A DNA stretch of 64,000 nucleotides from Lineus longissimus (GCF_910592395.1 NC_088326.1:11349001-11413000), one strand, 5' to 3'. Counted from the first letter of the stretch, positions 1 through 13,400 are shown. Translations and numbers: made by a program. The notes: generated by a model not told the origin, from the sequence alone.

Positions 1-1014
1 TATTGACTAAAGAAATTTAATTTGTTCCATTCGGAAAACATCATGACAAATTTCTAACTTTGTTCCATTGGAAAACTGCTAGCATTTGACTATGAATACG
101 ATAGAGCCCACAAGCAGGAAAGTCTGTAGACGCGTTCACGCCGAGAAATGGGCCAGACGTACGCGAGTACGACTTTTAAGAAAATGGCACAAGAAGATAC
201 CAATGATACCACTGGATCGTCATGTTCTCTCTCATTCAGCTTTCTCATTGTTTTCGACCAACGCCCTCTGTTTGGATATGATGTAACAACATGCAAATGT
301 CAAAATGTTCTTTAACGAAAACTATTGGAAGGAAATTCCGAGTGCGTGCATACATGGATGCTGAATAAGCTTCCCATGATGAATGGTCTTGTTGTTAATC
401 GAATCATCTTCTACGATGTTGGCCCCACCATATTTCAACTGATGTGATGAATTAGATTATGCAGTTCTGCTTCATTTTGGTGTATTCATTGAAAGATCTC
501 TGCTGCGAGTGAGAAATTCTAGAAGGAAATTATCTTTAATGAGAAATGCCAAAATTCGCGGAATTCGTTTTGGAGTTGTCAGTTGGGTTCAATGTAGCGA
601 AGGATGATTTACATTATGACAAAATTTTGTTAACTTGACTCTTGACGGTTCGAGTTCGATGGCTTTTTGCTCTTTAGCTTGTGAACACAGCACAAAGGAA
701 AGAATGATTTTTGGCTTTTCTGTGTTAGCTGCCTTAAGGGGAGCTATAGCAGGAGCTTTATGGTCAAATTGGGGTCTTCATGTGAGGACTTTTCAGATCG
801 TATTGATTCGTAACTTCCGATGTAGCCATTGCTGCGCTTCCAGACAACGCGCGTCAAGGCGGAGAGAGGATACGGGGGGCAATACCGCTGGAAGTTCAGC
901 ATTGCAGTATGTGGGCTACTAGCCTTTTTTAAAAAGCAACTAAGAAGTTCGACTCTCCATCCGCTGAAAATACATTCATAATTGCGTACATGTACATCTT
1001 TACATGTATTTATA

Positions 1015-1131
1015 GGGTATTCGAAAAAGCTCGATGGGTGAACTACTGGATTCACCGGATTATGACTGGTGTTCGATGAGTCATAATCCGGTGAATCCGG
1101 CAGTCCCGTGATCTAGCTTTTTCGAATACCC
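1015..1131. repeat. Foldback (inverted-repeat) element
   Basis: The two ends read as reverse complements: the left begins GGGTATTCGAAAAAGCT and the right ends AGCTTTTTCGAATACCC. A second pair of arms built on ATTCACCGGATTATGACT lies inside, around a loop of about 10 bases. The structure is a ~117-bp hairpin typical of a MITE or foldback element. No coding capacity is seen. Confidence 0.8.
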
Positions 1132-1979
1132 GTATTTACAGGACATGCACGCGAACAGACAACACAGCAAGACATTTCGCATTCAGAGTACTCCCCCGAA
1201 TTACTTACTGCTGATATCAGCTGGGGATAGTGCGACAGTACACCAACTTTTCCCCGTTCTACTAATTGCCCCTTGTGCAGTACGATAAAGATGGTGTCGA
1301 CGCTACGGAATTCCTAATGGAACATTTGACATTTAGCGGGGGTCCCTTTCACTTCTCGTCGCGTTGTAACCGAGAGACAAAAGCGTCACCCGTTCGATCA
1401 TCCGGGTATATCACCCGTACAGAAAGAGAGTGCATCAGTCACGAGGCTATTTTAAGAGGACGAATCACCAGCACTTCACAAACATCTTCGTTTATTTACA
1501 TACTCGGGGATTGAAATATGATAACACCGCATCTTAATGGGATGACTACGATTCATTAGAGAACAATTATCAGATTGGACAGGTCATTACGAAACGAAAT
1601 GAATCGCTTTTACTGTGTAAATATTTACAAGTGCTGATCACGGACTTAATCTAACTTTGTGTTTTTATCGGGTTTTATGTGTCGTCAAAGATTCATTTTG
1701 CTGCGAAGATTTTTTTTCTTGACAAATGAATAAAGAAACCTATGTTCCGTCATTTTCCCTTCATCCCCGTTCCGTCCGTAAATTCGAGGAGGCCCTTTTC
1801 TAGTGTTGTCGGTATCTCGTCCTTCAAACTCATCCGTAATCTGCACCGCGTCGTGATATTTAAAAACGAAATCCAGGGTGTCGTTTCTAAGTATTGTGGG
1901 CAGCATTCATGGTTTCTATGTTTTCTTTTGGGATGCACAATTACCTTTAGCACATTTCTGGGTTTTCCTTTGCGAGACA

Positions 1980-2310
1980 AGACTTCCGACAACCTTCCTC
2001 CAATATTTCCGACAGGTGCATTGGTTTTCCGCAAGGATATTTTACTAGGTCTTCTCCATGTGAATGTCTCCTCTTTCTCCACGACTAAGTCGGAATTGAG
2101 CTTGTTTGTTATTCGCCAACGACAGTAACCGTAAATATGCCATGGGATATTTAATAATTATTTGCTTTTTCCATCCATCCGACAACTTTTTTCCAAAGAT
2201 TTCAGACAGGTGCTCTGGTTTCTGTTGTGAGGATTTACCAGAGAATATGTCCCCACCAGCTTCTCGGCTAGGTCGGAATCGCGCTGTGTGTTTATGGCCA
2301 AAGACAGAAA
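1980..2310. repeat. Diverged tandem duplication, about 150 bp unit
   Basis: Two neighbouring blocks (about 1980-2130 and 2168-2310) share matching landmarks in the same order: CCGACAAC, then GACAGGTGC.(T)TGGTTT, then CTA(G)GTCGGAAT, then AAAGACAG or ACGACAG. The match is imperfect with small indels, so the duplication is old. On the minus strand the first block is open and ends at a possible donor (AAG|GTAATT), so a decayed exon pair is possible, but no domain is recognised. Confidence 0.45.
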
Positions 2311-2942
2311 CATCTCATTGGATGTCGGTCAACCGCTATATCAATTCATTAATCTAAATACCCATTGGTACCAAGCATAGGTCCAGTCGACTCAAACATC
2401 TATTCTGAACATCTTGCAATGCATTACCGTTCACCGCTTCCTAGAAAATCACCCACTGAGAAGATTTATTTGAGGGTTCATGCCTCAATTTCCGCCTTGA
2501 TAGCTGCAAGAACAGCCACTCTATCGCCGCACGAAATCATGTCTTCCACTCAACCGAGAGTTTCAGCGCTGTTTCCGGCGGAATCATCCCCGCGACTCTA
2601 GATCTCAACCACCAATGACGGATAATTGCGCGATTTCAATTTCAAGATTGTCACAATTTGTAATGTGTCACTCCATTACGAGTTTATTTTTAAATGCGGT
2701 GAAGAACTTTTCCATTTGGATTTAGCGACTCTTTTCAGACCATTCTATCCGCCAGGAAAAAAAGATGGGAGTATAATGGTTCCTTGATATTGATATTCGA
2801 GTTCTTCTGAAGGATTTAACTGCATATTTGACAGAAGAATAATTGTGAAGTGCTTATAAAGAGTCTTCCGCCCAGAACGCGTTGAAAACTCTCTTTGGTG
2901 TTTAATCCAATAATGCACGTATAACGAGATCGTGCAGTCAAT

Positions 2943-3061
2943 GGCTGATATTTATAAAAGACTAGTAAATGCTTTTACTTTAAACTTCATGTACATTTAC
3001 ACCAGCCATCTCTTTAGAAAACTGTAGTAAAAGCATTTACTAGTTTTTATAAATATTAGCC
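2943..3061. repeat. MITE, copy 1 (family with 36516-36632)
   Basis: A ~119-bp element with ~36-bp terminal inverted repeats. The left end reads GGCTGATATTTATAAAAGAC and the right end is its near-exact reverse complement, ending TTATAAATATTAGCC. The central part is AT-rich. A second copy lies at 36516-36632 with its centre in the opposite orientation, showing this is a mobile family rather than a chance palindrome. Confidence 0.85.
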
Positions 3062-4375
3062 AATATCTAAAACGAAAAATCGAGAACACTGCCACGAAAT
3101 CGTAGCGCTGTCTAATAATACATATTTTATAATACATAATACATAATACATGCAGTACATGCTGACGAAAGCTACATTGTAACTGAGCTGTGTTAGACTT
3201 ACCATTGGAATTGTCGCCTCTGTCTGGGTATTTTTCTGTGCTCATAATTCCGAATCTTCTGCCCTCAATCTCAGATCTAATATTCTTATCTTAGTGACGG
3301 AGGTAGGAGGCGAGTCTGATTTGAAAATTGAAATCCGTACCTTAATTTGATTCTCTTCGCAAAGCTCCCTTTTATTGACAGGATATTGGCGGTGGAATCC
3401 GTCGCCACAAAGCAGACGATGCAAAGGTCGACGGTCATTTCAAAATACCCCCGAAGACATAGAAGCGGAAGGTAATTCCATCATACGTTCAAAACTGAAA
3501 CGTGTTCTGCGTGAAGATTCAGTCCAAGTTGAACAGATTCACCAATGCATTGGTCTGTTATCCATGTGGAAATACATGTGCACTGATGGCTCCATCGTCT
3601 TACATTGTACAATGTACACTCAAACTGGAACAGATCCAAATCGCTGAAAGAAGTCCATCTCAAAGTGCTTGGCAAATTCTACAGTGCATTTGTGTACAAT
3701 ATCAATGTGCAATTGCTAAGGGGATTTTGGCAACTTTGTGTGAAATTCAACACGGCTACAAATTGATATGTATTCTGCGGCACTTGGCGAGACATTGAAT
3801 ACATCACTTGCATGATGAGTTGACAAGGTCAAGTGCCTCAATAAAAGCGTGACGCGCGGATTTCGATGGTGTTATTAAATGACAAACTCACACAGTGACG
3901 AAATTTAGAATAAAAACTTGAATTTAAAATGCCGCCATCTTGGATATCGGCATCCTGTGATTCTAGTTTTTTATAATCGTACGAGTACTGCGTCTCCGGT
4001 TCAAACTATATGGCGTATTCAGGCGTAATAGTGCCACCTTCACTTCCATTTATCGTGTACGTTCATTAAAACATTTACATTTGTTGCATCTTTCCGGGCC
4101 ACCCTGTAGATGGATTGCGCAAAAGTCTGCGATCAGTGGTATTTATTCCCGTCCGTCCATGATTTATGATAGAGTTCGTGGATGATCAACATCCGGATAT
4201 TGTTACTTTCAAGATGGCCGCCGGATGGCAATGCATCTTACGGCAGGACATGTAAGAATAGAAAATGACTCGTGGCTGGATGCAAAACAATATCAGGATT
4301 GTCATTGACAGGATGTACCAAAAGCGGATCAAACGAATTAAATTTATCTGGGACGTTTTTTTATATTTCCCCCAG

Positions 4376-4466
4376 GTGTCTCTCTGCAGCATTGGCCATT
4401 ATCGTTTGCGTGTTATTCCCCTCCTTAAATCAGGAGAGCTCGGGTGCTTCGGTCATTATTGGGGTG
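4376..4466 (+). CDS. Candidate alternative S1 exon of the KCNQ gene
   Basis: A strong acceptor (ATATTTCCCCCAG) and donor (GTG|GTGAGT) bound exactly 91 nt, the length and phase (1 + 30 codons) of the true S1 exon 1 kb downstream. The translation is a hydrophobic stretch followed by a polar turn ([20 protein letters not shown]) and could replace S1. Residue identity to the real S1 exon is low (FPSLNQ..AS against FSTIDT..AS with one offset), so a chance open stretch remains possible. Confidence 0.42.
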
Positions 4467-7400
4467 GTGAGTCTTTAGTGTTTTCAATGTTGAGCATCCC
4501 TTGCTTGTTTGAGGTGAAGGGTGTTTTCTGCTTGTGATGAAATGTGTCGCCTCGTTCTTGAGCAGCGCCCATAGCGGTGCATTGTGGGTAAACAAAATGG
4601 CCGACTTATGGGTCAGCCTTTGATGTTTCTGATTTTAAAGCGCCTCTTTCTTGATCAGCGTCGATGATGGCGGTGATTGTGGGTAAACAAAATGGCCGAC
4701 GTATGGATCAGCCTTAGATGTTTCCGATTTAACGACAGAAGCTGACCCATGCTCGGCGAAGTTCGACCACTTCGCCGCAAGAGGTGCTCATCGAGAAAGA
4801 GGCGAATTGACAATGGCTCTGTTATCTCAATTTTCCTTTGTACATAAAAGCCGGATACAACTCTAAAGTTGTTTTACTAGTACATGTACTGTGGAACCCC
4901 TTTTAGCGGATACCTTCTATTATTAAGGACAAACTCTCTATCAAGGACACTAGTTTTGGTCCCAAATTGGTTGTTTCCATTCAATTTGACCTCTCTAATC
5001 ATGACACCTCTCTATCAATGATGCAACTCCTCAGTGCTCTCTGTGCCGAACATGCATGATAGCTCTCTTCTGATTGGTAATACCTGTCAGAAAGTCCCAA
5101 ATTGCCGCTTTAGGAAACTGGTGAATGCTCGGGGAGGGTTCAAATCGTTGGGCTTTGCCTTTCTCCAGCTTCACATGTTTAGCTTTGCTTGGGCTTTGCT
5201 TTTCTCCTGCTTGGGCCAGGCACAGATTGTTTCAAATACATTATAATGTCCATTCGGTTTCAGGTTTCTCGTTCATAGAATTGAACATTGAATTGATGTC
5301 AGTGTTCGACAGAAGAACTGTTTTATTGTGATGATGTAAAAAAACTAAAATTCGCTCGTAATTTTTTCTTTCAGGTTTCTCCTGGTTTTCATGTGTCTCC
5401 TCTTCAGTATCTTTTCCACTATTGATACGTATGTTGTTGTAGCCAGTGAAGTTTTATTCCATCTGGTGAGTAACAATTGGTGTTGTCCCGGTTGTCACGT
5501 GATGTCAGTGGTCGTCTGCTTATTTGTCACGTGATGTGTGGTACTTAGTGTCGTCTCCTTTTTTCAGTATATTTTTGCAATTCGCATTTCTTATTCCACT
5601 ATCGATTTGTTGCCGGAGGACAGTTTCTTCCGTCTGATGAGTAATGATAGGTCGTCGTTGTTTCGTGATGTTCCTTGTCGTCTGCCTATTTGTCACGTGA
5701 TGTGCGTCTGTTCAGTGATGTCCGCTATTTTCATTATTTTCAATGTTTTTTTTGTAATATGCACGTTTCGTACAAATGTATGTTTTTTCCACTGTTGATG
5801 CGTTTTTGCTGTTGCCTGTGCAGTTTATTCCATCTGATTAGTAAGCTTTGATGTTGTCACATGATATTGGTCTACCAATCCTCTGCTTGTTTGTCACGCG
5901 TTTTAGTGGTCTTCATTTTTAGCTCACCTCTGGGGAGCTTATACGATACCGTGGCGTCCGTCGTCGTCCGTCGTCGTCCGTTAGCGGAGCACTTTTCGTC
6001 ACCGCTAGGGCTAGATGGCTTAAACTTCCTGTGATGGTAGCTTTGTCCTATTACAAAGTCCTATTTCTCCGAAACTAATGATTGGATTGCAACCAAACTT
6101 AATTTGATTATGTATCTATGTACTCTTATCAATATCCCTCATTTTCAGTCAAATCCCGTGACAAATATGGTCGCCAGGCCGCCATCTTTGAAATCCAACG
6201 AAGTCCTATTACTCCTAAACTGTTGAACAGATGTCAACCAATTTCCATGTGACATGTACACTCTTCAATAGCCCTGAAATTCAGTCACCCTTTTACCAAA
6301 ATGCTATACTAAGATGGTATCTTTTTTGTGCCATTGAGCCGAGAAGAATAATATTATTCAATGGAATCAAAACTGGTGAAACTAGCCAGAAACTGTTCTC
6401 CCCATATCCCCACTGCAAATGACATGCATTACATTACCCGAGGTGAGCACATGGTCCATGGACCATTTCATTTTATCTGTCCTCCGCTCTTACGCGAAAA
6501 CATTCCGTATTTTTCCTGTTAATTTTTACGATGCGGTTTGCAATTTTTTCTCGATTTTATATTTCTTTCATTCTCTTGTAAAATACATTTTTTTTGCTCT
6601 TTATACACTCGATACGCTATTTAGCCTGCTGGTACTCTCTGTCTGAGCAAAGTTTCACGTTTTCTGTTCATTAAATGCGGGAAAAGGTCACTTTAAAGTA
6701 TGCTATATGGCTCTGTATTCGTAGTAGAATGTGTTCTTGTTAGCAAGAGTCGGACGCTGATACTAGTCTACTCCATTTCTATTGGAGATATGGCGTTACT
6801 TGAAAATGATATGATTTTTATCACTAAAGAACATGTCATTTAGCTGTCACCAGTGGACAAAGCTGCTGCAGTAACCATGGAAAATTGCAATCGTCTAGAG
6901 GGAACTCGGTTTCAACTTGATTGACGGTATTTGCTACAATAAGTTGAGTGCCAGTGTGTGTGATGGGCTGGTCATGGGGACCTGGAATGGGCCACCCTAT
7001 CATGAGATAGGGCTGTTGAGAACAATTACACAACTGTATTTTCATACCAAGACGAGCTAGGAATGCATATAGTGCATACATGTAAATGTATATAGGTACA
7101 ACCATGAACAGTCTTGTCAGTTGAAGCTATATCTAAAGAACCATCGCATTCTTTACAATGACGGAATGCGAGTTGGTGTAAATTTTGAAATAATTGCCCT
7201 AAAATCTCCTGTATTGGATTTATATTTTTGGCTGTTTATTGGGGCTTGGAATGGACCAACCACGCTGCTGAGAACTAATTTCGAGACTGCTTATAACTAA
7301 CATGTTTAAGACGATGAAGTCATCTTTCAAAGTAATGTAGAAATACGTTGTCGAAAGCTAAGAGCCATATTTGAATCGCGTTTTTTTCCAATCGCCTAAT

Positions 7401-10400
7401 TAAATGGGAGAAGAGCATTACTTTGCACGAGGCCGTTCCTTTTAATTGTCACAAAATTGCGATGCTAATCTATCTATCTTAGCAATCTCTACAGGTCGAA
7501 CGAACTGCCATCTATAAAATGATTGATGGACGTGTATTACATCCTCGCATCTATACCAACTTGGTTGTGAAAAAGTTCCTAACTGACTACGTCTTGGAAA
7601 AGTTATGAGCGTGTTAACAATGCCAATTAAACTTGAAAATTGGTTAAAAGTTTCTTACAGTTGTGTGACTTCCTCTTTCTGTGACCTGATTAACTAACTA
7701 CAGTAGAACATCTCTATCAAGGACACCCCTCGGAATTAACAGGTGCTGTCCTTGATAGAGAGGTGTCCAGATTAGAGAGGTAAAATTTAATGGAAAGTAC
7801 AAATTTGGGACCAAAACTAGTGTCCTTAATAGAGAGGTGTTCGCTAAGGGAGGTTCCACTGTATACGTCATGCTCAACCAGCCCATCTCTCTTGAAGGCC
7901 GTGTCGTAGCCTACCATCTATCTCAAAATGTTGCAACTACTGTCGATGGTCTATTTCTCGCCATCAATACCAAGTTTTCACCGCTACGTTGCTCACATCA
8001 AGGCACGTGCATTTTAAAGCGTGTATCCTACGAAAAAGTATAACTGCTTCTTCGATTTTGTTGAACTAAAATCATCGGAATCGGTCGGATTCGTTCGGTG
8101 GATGTGCAGCGGATTTTACACAAAATGGCGGTAGCCTATTACGAAGATAGATGTGTGCAGTCAATGTATGCGCAGTAGCTAAGGTTTGTAATCTTAAAAA
8201 TTGCAATTCTGTGTGCTTTAAATGTACATGTGTATTGTTGTAACGCACCTGCCATGTGGTTTTATTAAGCGTAGTGTGCATGGGCGGCAATGCATGTGCA
8301 TCGGCGCTGCGTGGCTTACGCGATTCTGCATGCAGATCACTTTGATTTTGCTTAATAATGCAGAGATATTAATAATATCTCTGCAGGAAAGATATTTTGT
8401 GATTGTCAGTAACCCCATCGCTGGTCCCTCTTTTCACAGCCCCGAAATGGTATAAGAGTATCTTTAAATGACTCATTTGGCAAAAGGATGAATACTTGCT
8501 GACTTAACAAAATTAATGGCTTCTTACAACATTCTCTTATCGCAACGCATTTCAAAACCAATTCCCTCTCTGTTGATTGGTATAACGATATCACGTGATC
8601 AACAAGGACCAATCCTGTTCGAATGACAAGTAAACAGTGTAGAAAATAATATCCTTTTCATGAAATATGTTTTGAATTGAATTGAAAAATTAAATTGAAA
8701 AAAAGAATTGAACAGTTTATAGCTTGATGACAACACTTTCACTACTCACAAGTTTTTAGATCGATGAATATTTCTAATTTCACTTCGCTTAAATTTCTCA
8801 ATTTAATTATGTGTATTTTTATTTATTATAGGAAATTTTTATGGTGTTGTGGTTTACTGCGGAATACTCACTCAGGATGTGGTCGGCTGGTTGTAGATCC
8901 CGGTACCAGGAGTGCGCGGGCAGGATGAAGTTTGCTCGGAGACCTCTTTGTATTGTTGGTGAGTTGTATGTGACGTCATATCAGTGGTAACCAATCACAT
9001 TTTAAAATGGCTTTCACGCGAAACTTACCACGTGTATAAGGTCAAACGCCGATGGGCCGCAAAGCAAAACGACCTTATTCATGCGGTTAACGCATAGGAC
9101 TTGGGTTGTCTGGCCTTGTAGCCCACCGAATTACCGTATATTACTATCGGCAAGTTTGACAATATTCAAGAAAGTTCTACACAAAAACATCTTAAAATTA
9201 ACTAGGCTCGTGCGGCAGTTTTGGCATCTACAGATTGAAGTTAGGCTACACGGCCGATAGGGGTCTATAGTGTCACTTTATCGAAGTAAAATGCATCAAG
9301 TTTTTTACGCATTCTTGCTTTTACTAACTCACTAATTATGTTTCAGATATCATTGTGATTATAGCAAGCCTGATAACCTTAGGCCTAGGCAGCTCTGGTC
9401 AAATGTTTGCTGCTTCCGCCCTCCGCGGTCTCCGGTTCTTTCAAATATTGCGAATGGTCCGAGTCGACCGCAGAGGGGGGTCCTGGAAACTGTTGGGCTC
9501 AGTTATGTGGGCACATAGGCAGGTAAGACACGCACTCTGATTGGTCAGTTGGAATACAAACGATGGCGTAGATTCGTCTAGCGGATTTAGAGTACGCAGC
9601 GAATTCTATGTCAGCGATAGGATTTGAATTGAAGCGATGCCGTTAATAGTCGAGTCCATTACAAATGCCACGGAACACGCGAGACCTGTTTTGACTTTTC
9701 AAATTGAAACTATGGCGTTGATTGGTCAGGTCTATTAACGGCCAACTTGACGAAAAGAGCATCGTCATTGATTGGTCAGACATTTGGAAAACACACTTCT
9801 TCGACTATACTGCATATGGTTTGCATGAACCAGACTTTACTCCATTTGGGGACTTTGATCCAAATGAAGATAGCCAATCCGTTAGATTTGCTTAAGGAAG
9901 AAAACTGCCTTGGTGAAAAAGGATGATGCATTGTTTCAATGCTTTTACCATGTTTTTAAACCTTTACCATGTTTATCAAATGGGTATTCAACTGACAACA
10001 AATAATTCCCAATGTGTAGCAGCTTTTTATCTGTCAGGTCATTTCCTTTGCAAAGTGCACACTGTTCTTTGAATAGCTTTTAGAAAGAACCATTTACTCC
10101 CAAATGGTCATCATAGGGTTCGGAAAAATGAGAATGTGAATACAATTGAGGCTAAAAAGTTCACAAACATCCAAATAAGGTGCGGTCATTGTGTATTTTA
10201 TGTGATGTTTATGAGATATTGTTCTTGAATTGTCCTTTGAATCATTCTTCACAAAGCTTGATTGGCTCATCTAGCCTTTGTTCAAAACAAGGGAAATGGC
10301 TCAGAGGATGGCTAACGGCAAATTTCTGCAACAGTGTTCCCTAATGGAATACGACAAGCATCCCCTTTTTGCAAAATTCTTCTTTGTTGAAGACACAATT

Positions 10401-13400
10401 AACAAAATTCACAATTTTTATTTCAGGAAATGTTTACAACGCTGTATATAGGATTTTTGGTACTTATATTCTCGTCGTTTCTCGTGTTTCTCGTGGAAAA
10501 GGACGAGAACGAAGCTTTTAAAACCTATGCAGATTCCCTCTGGTGGGGAGTGGTAAGTCCGAGCAGTACTAGGTGTTCAACAAAACATGTCATATTTGCT
10601 CTAGCAAAGCAGGATATCATTTGTTACCAAATAACAACAATAACAATAATTTCCTATCGTGCCTCTTGCACCATTTACGAAATTGATTTAAAAACTTGAA
10701 ATTTTGTTATACTTAGTTCTTGAAACAGTTATTAAAAGTGTTCAGATTACCATCATCTTTCTGATTAAGCAAGGTTAACCAGGAATGATCATGTCAGTAC
10801 TCAATTGTGATTGCTCCGGCGAATCGGGATTAAAAGCCCCTGATTGGCCAGTACTACGGTGTCCTAAAATAAACTGATTTTAATTTAAAGTAAGATTGTA
10901 GTGACTTCTTTTCTAGATAACTCTATGTACCGTTGGATACGGTGACACAGTGCCTAAGACGTGGGCAGGCAAGCTGATAGCCGCCTTCTGTGCTCTATGT
11001 GGTATCTCCTTCTTTGCCTTACCTGCTGTAAGTATTAGAGGCAACCCAAACCATGTCTATAACCGTGACCCAAACGGTGTCGTTATTCTTTAGAATATGA
11101 CGACTTTCAGTTAAAGGCCCACAGTGTATTTACACTGTTAAGTGCGGTTCATTCTAAACCCAGGTGTTTTAGAATATTGCTCTGAAGCCTACTCTGTCAT
11201 GCGCTGAAATATGATTTCGTTTTCCCAGGGCATACTAGGCTCAGGGTTCGCCTTGAAGGTGCAACAGCATCAGCGGCAGAAGCACCTGATTCGGCGTCGA
11301 GTGCCCGCCGCCACCCTCATCCAGTGTCTTTGGAGGTGTTATGCTGCTGACGAGAACTCGCTCTCCATAGCTACCTGGAAGATCCACCTCAAACCATGTC
11401 GCAGTCCTTCATCGTAAGTATCAGAGTAGCCCAAACCATGTCTAAGACCGACCCAAACCATCTCTAAGACTGAGAATGGCTCAAACCATGTACAAGCCTG
11501 AGAGTGATCGAAACCATGTCCAGCTCTAACAAATTTTAACCTGATATACAGAACCTAACCAGTGCGAATGTCATCCCTTCTGGTGTGAATTACAGTGCGT
11601 CAGTGACGTCAGTGGTTTTGTTGTGAAACGTCAGCCAGTTCGATGTGCATTGTGCCTACCTCATTCTGGTCACCAATTCCCATACATTGTTTCGCCCGGT
11701 TAATGGTTTCCCCCTTCAATGTTGCTTTAATCTATAACCGTCCTCATATACTTCCCTCTAAGTCCTTAAGTAATGCTAATATTTTGCCTGAAATCTGACT
11801 TTTTCAGAGGAGTGAGGCACGATCTGTTCGCGAATAGAAGCCATGCCTTATTCACATTGCCTAGGTATGCTACTGCAAACCGCAACATTTTCGTGGGGGC
11901 TTTATCTTCGCGGATTTTGCGAAAAACCACGACTCGCGAAAATTAAAATCTTGAAAAAATTTTGATTATAAATTTTTCAATCCAGAAAAATAAAAATCGT
12001 GTGATTTTTTCATTTGTTGGGAAATGTTCACGAATTGCAAAAATACATCCGCACGAAAACTTTACGGTTTACAGTAAAAGGCATCTTGAGAGTTGATATC
12101 CCGGGCACTAACAGCCTGAGGTTCTTGTCCATTTGCCACTTTCCACAAACAGGAAAATGGGATTATTGCCCAATCGGAAGACTCCTATCATGCTCGTTCG
12201 GCTCAGAGAGCATTGGCTATAAGACCTTACAGAGCGCCTGATTGGCCGATATCTGAGCACATTCTTGCTTGAGGGAAATGGCGAATTTCAGTTAAAGCTG
12301 AACTGCATGCACAAAACCAGAGCGTCCCATGCGGCAATAGAAAGAAATTCAAACAATCGGAAGGTCCTTCTGAATACGGCCTGAAACATGATAGACCTCC
12401 AATGCTTCGATGCGCTTGATTTCACAAACCAGCAAGCCACAGGACGATGCGGACAGTCTCGGAGAATTATGGGATTGAAAAAAATCAAAATCTTCTCCAG
12501 GGATTCGAACCCGGGAACTCGGGCTCAAAATACGAACGCTCTAACCGTCTGAGCTAGGGGGGCTTTCATGTGAACTGCTGTCAACAAATATATCTTATAT
12601 GAATAGCGTTATGCTTTATTTTTGAGAGATGAACCAGAAATTTTCTCAAGTACATGTGATAGAAGAAGATACCAAGACAAAGGTGAACATTGCTAGGAGA
12701 AAACGTAGACTCCGCATACATAATCACGTACGGCAAAGAAAAAATGACTTTCTTCCTGCAGTTGCCCACTGGAAGCCGCTCAAAGATGTTAAACAAAGTT
12801 TACACACAAATGTTTGCACATTCTATAAAGGCGTATAAAACGACAGGCATTTCAAGCAGCCCATTGGCCTTGAGGATAAGAGTGTTGGCAAATAAAACCA
12901 GAGGTCTTGAGTTCGAGTCCCGATGAGAGGACCTTTTTATTTTTTTTCCTTCCACAATTCTCTGCGAAGGTCCACATCGTCCCACGGCTTGCTGGTTTGT
13001 GAAATCAAGCGCATCGAAGCATTGGATGTCTATCATGTTTCAGGCCGTATTCAGAAGGGCCTTTCGGTCGTTTGAATTTCTTACTATTGCCGCATGGGGT
13101 GCTCTGGTTTTGTGCATGCAGTTCAGCTTTAAGCATGGGATGCAGCATATTAGAAAGTCTTACGGTTTAAATGGACTACATGATTCACCACTGTGCCTTC
13201 TAGTTTGCCTCTCCTCCATGGGATGTGTCATGTTCTTCCTGACTGCATTTATACTGCAGACTATGAAATATATACATGTACTCTCATTTCATCAATCTAA
13301 GACCAGTTCTGAATATTCAATTCCAGCTAGATATCATGCACATGGTCGTTCAAAGCCATTCAGTATGTTGAATTTGGATAGATAGTGATTTGGCGACACA

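Larger units (their letters stand above)
1..4375. other. Non-genic 5' stretch, repeats only
   Basis: No coding exon could be supported here. It may be upstream flank or the first intron of the KCNQ gene, whose N-terminal exon was not found. It contains a foldback element near 1.0 kb, a diverged tandem duplication at 1.98-2.31 kb and a small MITE at 2.94-3.06 kb, each listed separately. Short open frames are scattered on both strands but lack consistent splice sites or recognisable domains. Confidence 0.6.
12292..13132. mobile_element. Palindromic tRNA-headed SINE-like element, copy 1
   Basis: 841 bp. The first ~200 bp (from TTAAAGCTGAACTGCATGCA) and the last ~200 bp are reverse complements of each other at roughly 90% by eye. 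Each arm carries its own tRNA-like head facing the centre: the left on the minus strand (12498-12563), the right on the plus strand (12864-12930). The heads differ in sequence, so the two arms are not simple mirror copies. About 280 bp of unique sequence separates them. If active, both promoters would transcribe outward and give RNAs with the same tail. Copies 2 and 3 lie at 17213-18023 and 22190-22831. Confidence 0.85.

Noticed and set aside
1742-2128. 128-codon plus-strand frame
   Set aside because: Overlaps the diverged tandem duplication, lacks recognisable features, and the opposite strand is equally open.
12498-12563. Functional tRNA gene
   Set aside because: A and B boxes are present, but no complete acceptor stem, and the same head recurs attached to the same tail at three places, so it is a SINE head.
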